A stretch of DNA of 64,000 nt. Source: Arcobacteraceae bacterium (lineage in GTDB: Bacteria; Campylobacterota; Campylobacteria; Campylobacterales; Arcobacteraceae). The notes below the pieces were generated by a model. The model was given only the letters and a program-made list of their open reading frames with translations. It ran no database searches and had not been told where the DNA came from. The translations under genes were made by a program, and so were the position numbers. Each line of letters starts with the position of its first letter. Position 1 is the stretch's first letter. Shown one piece after another: positions 27,401-37,163 of this stretch. The DNA is taken from contig JAQUAG010000008.1 of the NCBI GenBank assembly GCA_028687375.1, positions 29,955 to 93,954 of the forward strand. Direction: 5' to 3'.

Positions 27401-27541
27401 AGAAATAGAGATAGTTGGAGGTGTAAGCTTTGGATATTGAGCCAGTGGCATCATTTTAAGGGAGATAAATCCAAATAATACAACAATAAGTGAAAGAGCA
27501 ATTATAATGATCCTTCGTTTGATAAAATATTCTGAAATCAT
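24449..27541 (-). CDS. RND multidrug efflux transporter, HAE-1 (AcrB-like) family
   Basis: The 1030 residues have the AcrB architecture: twelve predicted membrane helices in two halves and two large periplasmic loops. The proton-relay aspartates are visible in helix 4 as GIVVDDAIVVVENVERH. Conserved motifs SYPGADA near the N-terminus and GLLTLIGLSAKNAILIIEFA in the second half are present. It exchanges protons for drugs or other amphiphiles across the envelope as a trimer. The gene starts 3 bp after the adaptor stop, so the two are translated together. No outer-membrane TolC-type gene follows, so the channel must be encoded elsewhere. The substrate cannot be told from the sequence. Confidence 0.94.
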   Translation of the reverse strand: MISEYFIKRRIIIIALSLIVVLFGFISLKMMPLAQYPKLTPPTISISASYPGADASTIASSIVEPIETGLSGLSNLMYIDSKSSNQGQASITCTFEIGTDINQAFIDVQSKLSAVDSTLPAVVKNLGIKVQKKTSDILLIASIYSPDNSKSQIELSNYASNYILKKVKTLKGAGEASIFGQKDYSMRIWSNPIKLASFALTSQDIIKAVTEQNSQVSIGTIGQEPISDAQMLTIMVKSKGRLSSVEEFENIILKTTTNGSVIRIKDVAKVELGTANYQFNGKLNGKPTVMLGIFADPEANALDTANEVKLTLEKLSKDFPAGITYKVPYDTTDFVKESISEVVKTFFEAIVLVSLVIYFFLNSFRASIIPIIAIPISIFGTFIIMNYIGFSINTLTLFGLVLCIGIVVDDAIVVVENVERHIKEEKLPPMEASIRAMKQITSPIIAIVFVISSVFIPTVFMGGITGELYKQFAITIAIAVTLSGIVALTLTPVLCSMIIKDNEKDEKQTWFDVKFKQFTQNYVNSAMYLIKNKYLTLFLYLLFFVGVYFLNQKIPSSFLPVEDQGTFMTSINLPEGASVQRTNKVVEQIEKIYKQEPMIANLVTMIGRDGANSAMIYTRLKNFDERQGVKIKDVMKKLTKKVDSIKEAQVMLMQPPAIRGLGRSSGLQIRILNYSDGNSFELAKVSDDFAAKLAENKEEFLSVKNNTKSNSPTLYFELDREKAKIKGININDVYEVLRSSIGYANINQFEKDNHLYWVQVQASQEFRKSPDALNSIYVKNAQGELVSIAQFGKIIDKAAPSTIERFNGVESNSITGMLAPGKGSKEAMKLVEEEAANLPAGYLLEWDGMSLQQKLSEGKATMIFAFGLMMVFLILSIQYNSFVLPIAVLLSVIFGVFGAYLAQAIVSNLFQMPKDIYFSIGLLTLIGLSAKNAILIIEFAEDLRKEGVDLYDAIKEAAKIRYRPMMMTSIAFIFGILPLVFSFGAGAESRFSIGIGLLGGMIAATFIERYFIPAIYFYVATFEGKFRKKE

Positions 27542-27544
27542 CTA

Positions 27545-28576
27545 TTATTTTCCTATTTTTACAGGTGATTTATCTCTTAAATTTGCGATTCCTTCAGAAA
27601 CGACCACATCATCAAAATTTAAACCAGAAACAACCTCAATCATATCACCACTCCAATCCCCAAGAACAACATTTTTCATAAAGGCTTTATTATCTTTGAC
27701 AGTAAAAACTATTTTTGAACTCTTCCCTTGACTAATAGCAGTTTGGGGAATAAACATTGCACTTTTTTTGCTTAATAGTTTGATTTTCCCAAAACTGTTT
27801 ATTGGTATTTTTTTATTTGTTTGAAACTCAAATCTACATTTTAAAAGTCCAGATGAAAGATCTACACTTGGATCACAAAAAGCAAGTTTCGCTGTGACAT
27901 TAAAATCATCAAATTCTACAAGGACTTTTTCAAATTTTTGACTTTGTGGTGGAATTGATGCTAAAAAATAAAGTGGTGATGATTGATAAATATTTGTCAA
28001 AAATGTTCCACTTGAAGGGACAAAAGCACCCTCATTAAATTGACTTTTTTCAATATATCCAGAGATTGGTGCTTTGATATAAGTATATGAGAGATTTGCA
28101 TTGACTTTATCAATATTTGCTTTGATAATATCTATTGCATATTTTTGTTGTTCATAAGCTGTCACTACAGTATCAACATCTTGCTGACTTTTAGCATTCA
28201 CTAAAAGCATTCTTTCATTTCTCTCTTTTATATTTTTAAGATTTGTTAAATTCACTTCTGCTTGTTTTTGTTGAGCAGTAAGTGATGATAATTCTGTTTT
28301 TAAAAGTTTGTCATCTATTTTATAAAGCATTTGTCCTGCTTTGACAAATTCCCCATCACGGAAATATTGTTTGTCCAAAAAACCATCAATTCTATTTTTG
28401 ATTTGAACAACTTTTGGTGATTCTACATTTCCGTGAAATTTAATACTTTTTTCTATTTTTTGTTCAATAGGTTTCGTTACTAAAACACTCACAATTTCTT
28501 GTTTTTTCTCCTTTTTCTCCTCGCTAGAACAACCAACAAAAAATATCAACACAATAAAAACAACAATTTTATACAC
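27545..28576 (-). CDS. RND efflux adaptor (membrane fusion) lipoprotein
   Basis: The 343 residues begin with a lipoprotein signal and lipobox cysteine (FFVGC at about residue 16). They show the adaptor order: lipoyl/barrel-sandwich halves (RIDGFLDKQYFRDGEFVKAGQMLY near 65, split by a helical hairpin about 90-155, then APISGYIEKSQFNEGAFV), a beta-barrel, and a membrane-proximal domain ending in VVSEGIANLRDKSPVKIGK. It connects the RND pump to an outer-membrane channel in the periplasm. It is first of a two-gene operon. The length is typical of AcrA/MexA-like proteins. No regulator gene lies next to it; the 249-bp upstream region is shared with the divergent gene at 28826. Confidence 0.92.
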   Translation of the reverse strand: MYKIVVFIVLIFFVGCSSEEKKEKKQEIVSVLVTKPIEQKIEKSIKFHGNVESPKVVQIKNRIDGFLDKQYFRDGEFVKAGQMLYKIDDKLLKTELSSLTAQQKQAEVNLTNLKNIKERNERMLLVNAKSQQDVDTVVTAYEQQKYAIDIIKANIDKVNANLSYTYIKAPISGYIEKSQFNEGAFVPSSGTFLTNIYQSSPLYFLASIPPQSQKFEKVLVEFDDFNVTAKLAFCDPSVDLSSGLLKCRFEFQTNKKIPINSFGKIKLLSKKSAMFIPQTAISQGKSSKIVFTVKDNKAFMKNVVLGDWSGDMIEVVSGLNFDDVVVSEGIANLRDKSPVKIGK

Positions 28577-28825
28577 TCTATTCTCCTTTAAAAAATTAGC
28601 TTATTATAGTGTGACTATGTTAATGAAGAGTTAATAAAATGAAATTTACAGAGTTACAAAATATTATGATAAATTAAGCTGTAGTATATTCTTCAAGAGC
28701 CCCTTGATGTAATGATACAACTAAAGAAAAAAACATACAAAAAAGAGGAGAATATTAAGAACTAATATCTTTTTTAAAGTAGTTTTATTTTAGAATGGCA
28801 AAATATATTATCATAAGGGTTTTTT

Positions 28826-29221
28826 GTGCCAATTTTTGCTTTACAATCGTTAGCAGGTGGATTTTTAGATGAAGATTTACAACATTTTAATAAAAAGTTT
28901 GATGATTGGTGTATTCAATTTGAGAGTTATGATGATGCTATGGAGATACTTCAAACTTTAGAAAATAATGAAGGGGTCATCGTTGTTGAAATAACACCTT
29001 TAAGTTATCCAAAATATTTTTTCTCTACATTACAAGGTATTATTCATGCAACAAGACAGATTGAAGATACAATAATTTGTGTTGTAGAACCAGTTATGGG
29101 TGCTACTTTTAGAATAGCAATATGTGACCTTAAAACTAAACATGTAAGACTAACAACTACTCAATATAAAACTATCCCAAGTATTGAAAGTGCTTTTGCT
29201 AATTTTAGTGAACTCATTTAA
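28826..29221 (+). CDS. Small protein of unknown function
   Basis: I do not recognise this 131-residue protein. The start is GTG with AAGGG upstream. There is no signal peptide or membrane helix. It looks globular alpha/beta, with the segments FDDWCIQFESYDDAM, EGVIVVEITPLSYP and EDTIICVVEPVMGATFRIAI. It has three cysteines, not in a metal-binding pattern. It is transcribed away from the efflux adaptor and ends 192 bp before selO in the same direction, so it may be its own unit. Confidence 0.55.
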   Translation: MPIFALQSLAGGFLDEDLQHFNKKFDDWCIQFESYDDAMEILQTLENNEGVIVVEITPLSYPKYFFSTLQGIIHATRQIEDTIICVVEPVMGATFRIAICDLKTKHVRLTTTQYKTIPSIESAFANFSELI

Positions 29222-29413
29222 ATTCAAAATTCTACCCCTAAATTTTCCAAACTATTATAATGAGCTTTATTGAGCTATTACCTCATATTTGAATGTAAAA
29301 ACAACTAAATAATTTTGTAAATTTATTTATTATAAAGATAGTTGAGATATAAAATATATTGTACATTTTTAATGTATATATTGAAATTTTATACTTCTAA
29401 ATAAGGGGATTGT

Positions 29414-31147
29414 ATGGAAGAAATTAAACAAACTTATCAACCTATAAATAGCCTTGATGATTTAGCAAATTTGGTAAGTTACTCCTTAATAGAGACACTT
29501 AATCCAGATCCAAATGCTAAAGCAAATGGTATTGACCATATCCCAAGAGAAATATTTAGTGGGCATTATCTCCCTGTAATCCCTACCCCAATCGAAACAC
29601 CTATTTATATTACTCATAGTAAGAAGTTCTTTGATGAACTTGGTTTTGCTGATAGTTTGGCAACATCGGAAGATTTTATTAGACTATTTAGTGGTGATAC
29701 TTCACGGTTACCTAAAACATTACGTCATATTGGTTGGGCAACTGGATATGCACTTTCAATTTATGGCACAGAATACTATGAACAGTGTCCTTTTAAAACG
29801 GGAAATGGTTACGGCGATGGTCGAGCAATATCGATTCTTGAAGTTGTAATAAATGGTAATAGATGGGAGATGCAACTCAAAGGTGGTGGTAAAACACCAT
29901 ATTGCCGTGGAGCTGATGGTCGAGCAGTATTACGTTCAAGTATTAGGGAGTTTTTGGCACAAGAACATATGCATGCCCTTGGAATTCCAACATCACGCTC
30001 TTTGTGTTTATACACATCAAAAACCGAAAAAGTGAAACGTCCATGGTTTCTAAACGGTTCCTATTCCAAAGAGCCTGAAGTTATGATTGAAGAAGCTGTT
30101 GCTATTACAACAAGAGTTGCATCTTCTTTTCTTCGAGTAGGTCAATTAGAACTTTTTGCAAGGCGTTCTCGTAAAAATGAACATCCAAAAGCAATGGAAG
30201 AGCTTGAGATGATTGTGTTACACATAATTGATCGTGAATATAGTGATGTTATTGATAGAAATTTAACTACCAAAGAAAAAGCGGTATTACTAGCTCGTGA
30301 GTTTTGTAATCGTCTTACTTCTCTTGTAGCCAATTGGATTCGCGTAGGATATTGTCAAGGAAATTTTAATAGTGACAACTGTGCAGCAGGTGGTTTCACA
30401 CTTGATTATGGTCCATTTGGATTTATAGATATATTTGATCCACAATATCAGCCATGGACTGGTGGTGGAGTACATTTCTCATTTCTTAATCAACCTCAAG
30501 CAGCCCAAACTAACTTTTATATGTTTTGTAAAGCATTACAACCTTTACTTAAATCTCACGACAACGAGCTACAACAACTCCAAGAGATAAGAGATGGCTT
30601 CTCCAAAATGATGCAAGACAAAATGGAACAGATGTGGGCTTCAAAATTAGGTTTACAAACTTTCAATGTAATACTATTTAATGAACTTATCAAGCTAATG
30701 ATAGAAACCTCTGTCGATTACACTATTTTTTTTCGTGAACTTTCAAATATTCCTAACGATATCTCTACACTAATAAAAAGCTTTTATGGTGATTCCATAT
30801 ATGATGAGAAGATTTTAAAAAGTTGGTCATTGTGGCTAGAGATGTGGAGATCACTCATCAATGACACAAACCCTATAGAGTTCAACGCCACAACTCTAGA
30901 ATCCAAAGAAAAGCTTTCTAAAAAAATGAAACAAGTAAATCCAAAATATACATTACGAGAGTGGTTTCTTGTCCCTGCTTACAAAGAAGCTCAAAAAGGA
31001 AATTATGAACTAATAGAAGAGTTACAAGAAGTGATGACTGATCCATACTCTGAAAACACTATGGAGATAGAAGAGAAATACTATAAAATAAAGCCTTATG
31101 AATTTTTCGAGATTGCTGGTATATCACATATTAGTTGCTCATCATAA
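29414..31147 (+). CDS. selO: SelO family protein AMPylase (YdiU/UPF0061)
   Basis: SelO is a pseudokinase-fold enzyme that transfers AMP from ATP to Ser/Thr/Tyr of target proteins and takes part in redox stress responses. The 577 residues show the family core: GYGDGRA, then [21 protein letters not shown] (a motif around residues 155-175), [12 protein letters not shown] and [11 protein letters not shown]. The C-terminus is ISCSS, with Cys at position 575 where animal SelO has selenocysteine. The length is slightly above the E. coli homologue. AAGGGG precedes the ATG. A stem-loop follows the stop. Confidence 0.94.
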   Translation: MEEIKQTYQPINSLDDLANLVSYSLIETLNPDPNAKANGIDHIPREIFSGHYLPVIPTPIETPIYITHSKKFFDELGFADSLATSEDFIRLFSGDTSRLPKTLRHIGWATGYALSIYGTEYYEQCPFKTGNGYGDGRAISILEVVINGNRWEMQLKGGGKTPYCRGADGRAVLRSSIREFLAQEHMHALGIPTSRSLCLYTSKTEKVKRPWFLNGSYSKEPEVMIEEAVAITTRVASSFLRVGQLELFARRSRKNEHPKAMEELEMIVLHIIDREYSDVIDRNLTTKEKAVLLAREFCNRLTSLVANWIRVGYCQGNFNSDNCAAGGFTLDYGPFGFIDIFDPQYQPWTGGGVHFSFLNQPQAAQTNFYMFCKALQPLLKSHDNELQQLQEIRDGFSKMMQDKMEQMWASKLGLQTFNVILFNELIKLMIETSVDYTIFFRELSNIPNDISTLIKSFYGDSIYDEKILKSWSLWLEMWRSLINDTNPIEFNATTLESKEKLSKKMKQVNPKYTLREWFLVPAYKEAQKGNYELIEELQEVMTDPYSENTMEIEEKYYKIKPYEFFEIAGISHISCSS

Positions 31148-31151
31148 TGAA

Positions 31152-31197
31152 AAAGTAAAGAAAATCTTTATGATTTCTTTACGATTTCTTTACTTTT
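31152..31197 (+). terminator. Terminator-like stem after selO
   Basis: AAAGTAAAGAAA at 31152-31163 can pair with TTTCTTTAC near 31174-31182 or with the longer TTTCTTTACTTT ending near 31196, followed by TT. The A/T-rich arms make it weak, but position after the selO stop and the short T-tract fit a terminator. Confidence 0.45.
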
Positions 31198-31286
31198 ATG
31201 TTATACAATTTCTTATAGACACCCTGCATAGTTCTTTTTTGAACTACATGCTTGATTTGTGTTTAAAGTTTAATAAGGTTAAAAAT

Positions 31287-34109
31287 TTGATAAAAAAATT
31301 TAGTGTTTACGGCATTTTAGCTGTAGGTTTTTTACTTAGTATTATTGCTTTTTGGTTTTCTATGGAAAATATCAAAATAAAAAATCATCTTCGATTTGAA
31401 ACTAGAGTAAAGGAAAGCGTCATTAAAGTGGATGCTAGGATGGACGCGTATAGAGAGATTCTTTACTCTGGTGCTGGATTATTTAATGCATCAGATGAAG
31501 TTACAAAGAGAGACTGGCATAATTTTTCACATTCTCTTAAATTAGAGAAAAATTTTCCAGGTATACAAGGATTTGGATATAGTAAAGTTCTCTCTAAAAC
31601 CAAAAATGCTAATCAGGAAATTGTTACTTCTATAGTATATCTTGAACCACACAATGCAAGAAACACACGAGCAATGGGATATGATATGTTTTCCCAAATA
31701 ACTAGAAGAGAAGCGATGCTTCAAGCTTTAAATACTCAAGAAGCAGCCACAAGTGGTAAAGTAAGATTACTTCAAGAAAATGGGGTTGAAGAACAAGCTG
31801 GTTTTCTAATTTATCTCCCTTTCTTTAAAAAAGGACTCCCGTTAGATACAAAAGAAAATCGATTAAAAGCGCTAGAAGGTTTTATATATGCTCCCTTTCG
31901 TGCTACAGATCTTATGGATGGAATTTTGGGAGAGGGAAATAGTGATATATCTTTAGAAATTTACGACAATAACAAAACAGAAGCAAATCTTCTTTTTAAA
32001 ATTCCACAAAAAGATGAATTATCGAACGATATAAGCGAAGATGTAAAGCTTGATGTAAATGGAAGAATTTGGATTCTTAGCTATAAACCTTATATCTCTT
32101 TTTTAAATAAAGGGAAAAACAATGAACCTTGGTTTATATTGGCATTGGGGATAACTATCTCATTTGGTTTCTTTTTTATGGTACGTTCTATTACTAAAAG
32201 GAGAGAACTATCTCAAAAGATGGCAGATAAGATGACAGATAAATACTTTCATCAACAAGAGCGTTTAAATAATATTATTAAAGGGACACATTTAGGGACT
32301 TGGGAGTGGAATATCCGAACAGGTGAAACTATTTTTAATGATATTTGGGCTGAAATGCTTGGATATACCCTAGAAGAAATTTCACCAACTACAATTCAAA
32401 CTTGGGTTGATCTTACCCATCATGAAGATCTTGTTAAAAGTCAAAAAGAGCTCCATAATCATCTAACAGGTAAAAGTGATTACTATGAGTGTGAAATTCG
32501 AATGCAACATAAAAATGGAGATTGGATTTGGGTATTGGATCGTGGGAAAGTTATGAGCTTGGATGAGAACAATCATCCTTTGTGGATGTTTGGAACCCAT
32601 CAAGATATTACCGATAGAAAAAAATTAGAATTTGAAATTATTAATGAAAGAAATTTTAACTCAACGATTATAAATAATGCAAATTCAGTTATTGCAGTTA
32701 TTGATAAAACTGGAACAATGGTAAAATTAAATAAATATGGTCAATATTTTACAGGTTATTCAGAAGAAGAAATCTCAAGTGAACCATATCTTTGGAGTTG
32801 TTTAGTACCTCAAATGATGAAAAAAGAGTTAGTTACTATGGTGGAAAACTTTCAATATGGAACTTTGGTAAAAAATGTTAAAAATAGTTGGATATCACGA
32901 GATGGCGAAGAAAGAATGTTTTTGTGGTCAAATACACTAGTCAAAACAATTGATGATTCTATTGATTATATACTAACTGTAGGGATTGATATCACAGAGC
33001 AAGATAAACAAAATTTGCTCATAGCACAACAAAAAGAGGAATTTGAAACCATCTTTAAAAATTCAAAAGATGGTATTGCAATACTTGATTTGGATATGAA
33101 TTATTTAGACTTTAATAATGCTTATTTAGAGATGACAGGCTTTGAAAGAGAAGAGTTGATGACAAAATCTTGTAAGGAATTGACACTTAATGAAGATAAG
33201 ACAAGAAGCAAAGAGGCTTTTGAAAAAGCAATCAAAGATGGTTTTATAGAAAATTTTGAAAAAACTTGTATGACTAAAAATGGTGATTCCATCATTGTGA
33301 ATATGAGTATATCTTTGTTACCAGATCACAAAAGAGTACTATTATCTACTAGAGATATTACCCACAATAAATTTCTACAATCTCAATCAAAACTAGCCTC
33401 AATGGGTGAAATGATAGGGAATATCGCTCATCAATGGCGACAACCTCTAACTGTCATCAATATACTTGCTAGTAGTATTTTATTTAAAAAAGAACTCAAT
33501 AAATTAAAAGATGAAGAACTTATTGGGAATATGGAGCAAATTGAGAAACAAACAGTGTATCTTTCAAAAACTATAGATGATTTTAAAAATTTTATAAAAG
33601 GTGATGTTGAAAAACATGATATTAATGTAAATTCTTTGATAAATAAAACACTTTCTATTGTCAATCCAACTTTAAAAAATAGTTATATTGAAACAATTAT
33701 TGATATTGATCCCAAAATTGAGATACTAGGATTTGAAAGTGAACTTATGCAGGGATTTATCAATATTCTTAATAATTCTAAAGATGCTCTTCTGGAACAT
33801 TGTGCTAGTGAAGATAAATATATTTTTATAGAAACAAAAATTATGAATAATCAATTGCAAATCATCTTCAAAGATAATGCTGGTGGTATAAAAAAAGATA
33901 TTATTGATAAGATATTTGAACCATATTTTACAACGAAACACAAAAATATTGGAACAGGGCTTGGTTTATCAATGACTTATAAGATTATTACAGAGCATCA
34001 TCAAGGAACGATACAAGTGCAAAATACAAATTATGAGTATAACGGTAAAAAATTTACGGGAGCGATGTTTATTTTAACATTTTCTAAATATTTGGAAAGG
34101 GATACATAA
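31287..34109 (+). CDS. CHASE-PAS-PAS-PAS sensor histidine kinase
   Basis: The start chosen is a TTG at 31287 with AAGG eight bases upstream; it gives a direct N-terminal membrane helix. An upstream ATG at 31098 would overlap selO and read through its terminator stem. The 940 residues hold a CHASE periplasmic domain (about 30-260, with GAGLFNASDEVTKRDW), a second membrane helix (about 285-305), three PAS domains (about 330-450, 455-580 and 585-705), and a kinase core. The H-box is IGNIAHQWRQPLTVI, the N-box is NSKDAL, and the G-boxes are DNAGGI and GTGLGLSM. CHASE domains bind small ligands such as cytokinin-like or other periplasmic molecules. It is convergent with a receiver gene at 34134 that may be its partner. 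Confidence 0.9.
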   Translation: MIKKFSVYGILAVGFLLSIIAFWFSMENIKIKNHLRFETRVKESVIKVDARMDAYREILYSGAGLFNASDEVTKRDWHNFSHSLKLEKNFPGIQGFGYSKVLSKTKNANQEIVTSIVYLEPHNARNTRAMGYDMFSQITRREAMLQALNTQEAATSGKVRLLQENGVEEQAGFLIYLPFFKKGLPLDTKENRLKALEGFIYAPFRATDLMDGILGEGNSDISLEIYDNNKTEANLLFKIPQKDELSNDISEDVKLDVNGRIWILSYKPYISFLNKGKNNEPWFILALGITISFGFFFMVRSITKRRELSQKMADKMTDKYFHQQERLNNIIKGTHLGTWEWNIRTGETIFNDIWAEMLGYTLEEISPTTIQTWVDLTHHEDLVKSQKELHNHLTGKSDYYECEIRMQHKNGDWIWVLDRGKVMSLDENNHPLWMFGTHQDITDRKKLEFEIINERNFNSTIINNANSVIAVIDKTGTMVKLNKYGQYFTGYSEEEISSEPYLWSCLVPQMMKKELVTMVENFQYGTLVKNVKNSWISRDGEERMFLWSNTLVKTIDDSIDYILTVGIDITEQDKQNLLIAQQKEEFETIFKNSKDGIAILDLDMNYLDFNNAYLEMTGFEREELMTKSCKELTLNEDKTRSKEAFEKAIKDGFIENFEKTCMTKNGDSIIVNMSISLLPDHKRVLLSTRDITHNKFLQSQSKLASMGEMIGNIAHQWRQPLTVINILASSILFKKELNKLKDEELIGNMEQIEKQTVYLSKTIDDFKNFIKGDVEKHDINVNSLINKTLSIVNPTLKNSYIETIIDIDPKIEILGFESELMQGFINILNNSKDALLEHCASEDKYIFIETKIMNNQLQIIFKDNAGGIKKDIIDKIFEPYFTTKHKNIGTGLGLSMTYKIITEHHQGTIQVQNTNYEYNGKKFTGAMFILTFSKYLERDT

Positions 34110-34133
34110 GGGATGAGAAAAAGAGTTGTTTTT

Positions 34134-34526
34134 TCAAACAACTTTCAAATTATCAATCTCATGAGCAGCCAGATTTAAAGCTTCTAAAAAGTCTTTACCA
34201 GAAAAAGGTTTAGTAAGATATTTGGTTAATTCTAATTGTGTTGTATCAGCTAAAGTTTCTAACTCAGAAAAAGCTGTTATTACAATAATTCTTGTATCGT
34301 GATCCGTTTCTCGAATTTTTTGAGCAACTTCTAATCCATTCATATATGGCATATTTACATCAAAAATGATTATCTCTGGCTTATGTAGTTTGTACATTTC
34401 ATATGCCTCGATACCATCTTTAGCACAAAGAAATTCTTTCATTTCATCTCCAATTAGTGATTTCATAGCCTCTCGTAAATCTTTTTCATCTTCTGCATAT
34501 AAAAGTTTTAAGTTTTTGTAAATCAT
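34134..34526 (-). CDS. Stand-alone response-regulator receiver domain
   Basis: The 130-residue protein from the ATG at 34524-34526 (AAAGGA upstream) is a single receiver. It has acidic residues in YAEDEKD, D56 in IIFDVNMP as the phosphate acceptor, T in VITAFS, and K in YLTKPF. There is no output domain. It faces the CHASE-PAS kinase tail-to-tail with a 24-bp gap, and lies downstream of the chemosensory operon in the same direction after a 287-bp gap. It could serve either. In-frame codons before the ATG have only a TTG. Confidence 0.85.
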   Translation of the reverse strand: MIYKNLKLLYAEDEKDLREAMKSLIGDEMKEFLCAKDGIEAYEMYKLHKPEIIIFDVNMPYMNGLEVAQKIRETDHDTRIIVITAFSELETLADTTQLELTKYLTKPFSGKDFLEALNLAAHEIDNLKVV

Positions 34527-34813
34527 TATTGAATATCCTTTAAAATTTGACAATTTACATTAGTTTGTCATCTATATTGTTTGTATTTTGAAACAATTTT
34601 CTTTTCTGAGTTGTGGATTATACAAAATTTTCGTAATAAATAGGTATAACTTTTAATGAAGTAGTATTGTCCAACTAATTTTTGGATAAGTTTTAAAAAT
34701 TTTTAGCTCATTGAAGATTAAAATTCCTGTGACTTTTTGGGATTGATAATATTACAGATAAGGATAAAATTTATCCAAATATCTCAATTAAAAATTGATA
34801 AAAAATATAAATT

Positions 34814-37162
34814 CTAAACTTTTGTCATCTTTATTTTCAAGAAATCTCCATTTATAATTGTATTAATAGAGTCTAATATATGTTTGATTTCTAGATACTC
34901 TTTTCTCTTTAAGTTCTCTTCAATTGCTTTAAATTTACTAAAAAGTATATCAATAGCAAGATTTCCAGAAACTCCCTTTAGTTTATGGGCAATCTCTTTA
35001 ATACTATTTACATCTTTAGATTCAATTGCTTGGGATAATTGTGGAATCTCTTTTTCTAAAAGTTTACAATAGTCTTGTAACAACTCTTGATAAAATTGAA
35101 ATGGTAATGAAAGTCTTTGGGCATTTTGTTCAAAATCTATTTTTGTAGCTATTATTTCTGTTGTTTTATTATTTTCAACAATTAAATTTTTGTTTTTAAT
35201 CTGTAAATATCGTTTCAATACCTCAAATAGTTTATCATTATCTATAGGTTTTGCTAGATACTCATCAAATCCCATTTGTAAATACCTCTCTTTATCACCA
35301 GATATTGCATTTGCAGTAAGTGCAATAATTGGAATATTAACTATATTATTTTCATTTTTAAAAGCATTTATTTTTTTGCAAGCTTCCATACCATCCATTA
35401 TAGGCATATTAATATCCAATAAAACAGCATCAATATCGATATATTGTTTTATGAAATATTCAACAGCTTCCACACCATTATTTACAAATACAACTACAAG
35501 TCCAAGTTTCATTAAAATAATTTCGATTAGTTTTTGGTTTATCTCAACATCTTCAGCAACCAAAATTGTTCCAGTTAAAGCTATTTCGGCAATATCACTT
35601 TTAATTGATTCTTCAACATAATTTATTCGTTTTTCAATCAGTTTATATTCAAATTCCACTTCAAAGTAAAATTCACTTCCTTGCTCTAATTCACTTTCAA
35701 CTTTAAGTTCGGAATCAAAAAGTTTCACAAAATCTTTTGCTAAAGTAAGTCCAAGTCCCGTTCCACCGTATTCTCGTGTAGTACTAAGATCTGCTTGTTT
35801 AAAAGGCTCAAAAATTTGTTCTTGTTTATCTTTTGGGATTCCTATTCCATTATCTTTCACACTGAATCGAAGTTTGATTGTTTTCTCATTAAAGGAATTT
35901 ATTTTTACATCAAATATTATATATCCACCTGTCGGGGTAAATTTTATAGCATTATTAATCAAATTTGAAATCACTTGTTTCAACTTCAAGCTATCGGTAT
36001 ATATCTCTATTCTTTGGAATAAATCATCACTTGTAACTTTACATAAAGCGCATCGCAAATCAATTTTTTTCTCTTTTGTATTGATATCAAAAAGTTTTAT
36101 TATAGCTACAATATCACTAAAAGAAACCCAGCTTTTATCAAGCTCCATATGACCGTTTTGTACTTTTGCCAAGTCTAAAATTTGATTGATTAAACTTAAA
36201 AGATTTTTTCCACTATGATTTATCACTTCAGCATATTCTTTGAGCTCTGGATCTGTAATTTGCTTTTGAAGAATTTTAGCAAATCCTAAAATTCCATTGA
36301 GTGGCGTTCGTATTTCATGAGACATATTTGCTAAAAACTTCTCTTGAGACTGTAGCGCTTTTTTATCTGCTCTAATTTGATGCTCAAGTGCAGTTACATC
36401 AAATCGAATAGAGAGATATTCTTCTATATTTCCCTTATCATCTAAAATTGGCAAAATGGTAGTATCTACATAATAAATCTCTCCATTTTTAGCTCTATTC
36501 GGTAGAGATGGGTATTTAAAAATTGTCTTAGATTGTATTGTTCCCCACAGTTTTTTGAAAAATTCTTTAGGGAGACTAGGATCTCTTACAATATTATGCG
36601 ATCTACCAATAAGTTCATCTCTTTTATATCCAGATATCTGACAAAAAGCATCACTTACAAATGTAATAATTCCATTTCTATCTGTTTTTGTAATAATAGC
36701 AATATAATCAAGAGCATTATGGTATTGAGAAGAGAGAGAATATTGTTTTTTGTACTCTTTTCTTGCATTTATATTCTTTATAGCTTTTTCTAAAGTTTCT
36801 ACTAAAGTTTTATACTCAATTGGCTTTGCAATAAATTGATTAATAGCCCCAATTCGATTAAAATCTTTGAGTAAAGATCCAAACTGTAGAGCACTTATCA
36901 TGATGACATGAAGATCTTGATTGATTTTTTGTAACTCTTCAACCATTTCAAAACCATTCATATTTGGCATAGTTATGTCCGTTATCACTAAATCGATCGA
37001 TTTTGATTTATTGTGATTTTGGATATATTTTTCTAATCCATCTTTCCCATCAACTGCAACAATTACAGTACTGAATATTTCTTGAAAAAGATTATTCATA
37101 GATTCTCTTATATCTTTTTCATCCTCTACATATAAAATAGCTAAATCATACATATAGTTCAT
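34814..37162 (-). CDS. Hybrid kinase REC-PAS-HK-REC-HPt, last gene of the che operon
   Basis: Domain order in 782 residues: N-terminal receiver (about 5-125, Asp in LVITDITMP), PAS (about 145-265), HisKA and ATPase (about 280-510, H-box ANMSHEIRTPLNGIL, G-boxes DNGIGI and GTGLGL), second receiver (about 540-660, Asp in VLLDINMP), and HPt (about 690-775, IAHKLKGVSGN). There is no membrane helix, so it is a cytoplasmic phosphorelay hub. It starts 1 bp after the acidic-linker regulator and is the last gene of the operon that begins with cheY. The N-terminal receiver suggests that it is itself controlled by CheA or another kinase. Confidence 0.93.
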   Translation of the reverse strand: MNYMYDLAILYVEDEKDIRESMNNLFQEIFSTVIVAVDGKDGLEKYIQNHNKSKSIDLVITDITMPNMNGFEMVEELQKINQDLHVIMISALQFGSLLKDFNRIGAINQFIAKPIEYKTLVETLEKAIKNINARKEYKKQYSLSSQYHNALDYIAIITKTDRNGIITFVSDAFCQISGYKRDELIGRSHNIVRDPSLPKEFFKKLWGTIQSKTIFKYPSLPNRAKNGEIYYVDTTILPILDDKGNIEEYLSIRFDVTALEHQIRADKKALQSQEKFLANMSHEIRTPLNGILGFAKILQKQITDPELKEYAEVINHSGKNLLSLINQILDLAKVQNGHMELDKSWVSFSDIVAIIKLFDINTKEKKIDLRCALCKVTSDDLFQRIEIYTDSLKLKQVISNLINNAIKFTPTGGYIIFDVKINSFNEKTIKLRFSVKDNGIGIPKDKQEQIFEPFKQADLSTTREYGGTGLGLTLAKDFVKLFDSELKVESELEQGSEFYFEVEFEYKLIEKRINYVEESIKSDIAEIALTGTILVAEDVEINQKLIEIILMKLGLVVVFVNNGVEAVEYFIKQYIDIDAVLLDINMPIMDGMEACKKINAFKNENNIVNIPIIALTANAISGDKERYLQMGFDEYLAKPIDNDKLFEVLKRYLQIKNKNLIVENNKTTEIIATKIDFEQNAQRLSLPFQFYQELLQDYCKLLEKEIPQLSQAIESKDVNSIKEIAHKLKGVSGNLAIDILFSKFKAIEENLKRKEYLEIKHILDSINTIINGDFLKIKMTKV

Positions 37163-37163
37163 A

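Noticed and set aside
31098..31286. Upstream extension of the CHASE kinase to the ATG at 31098
   Set aside because: It overlaps selO and its stem-loop, adds a sequence with no signal logic, and the TTG at 31287 has AAGG at good spacing.
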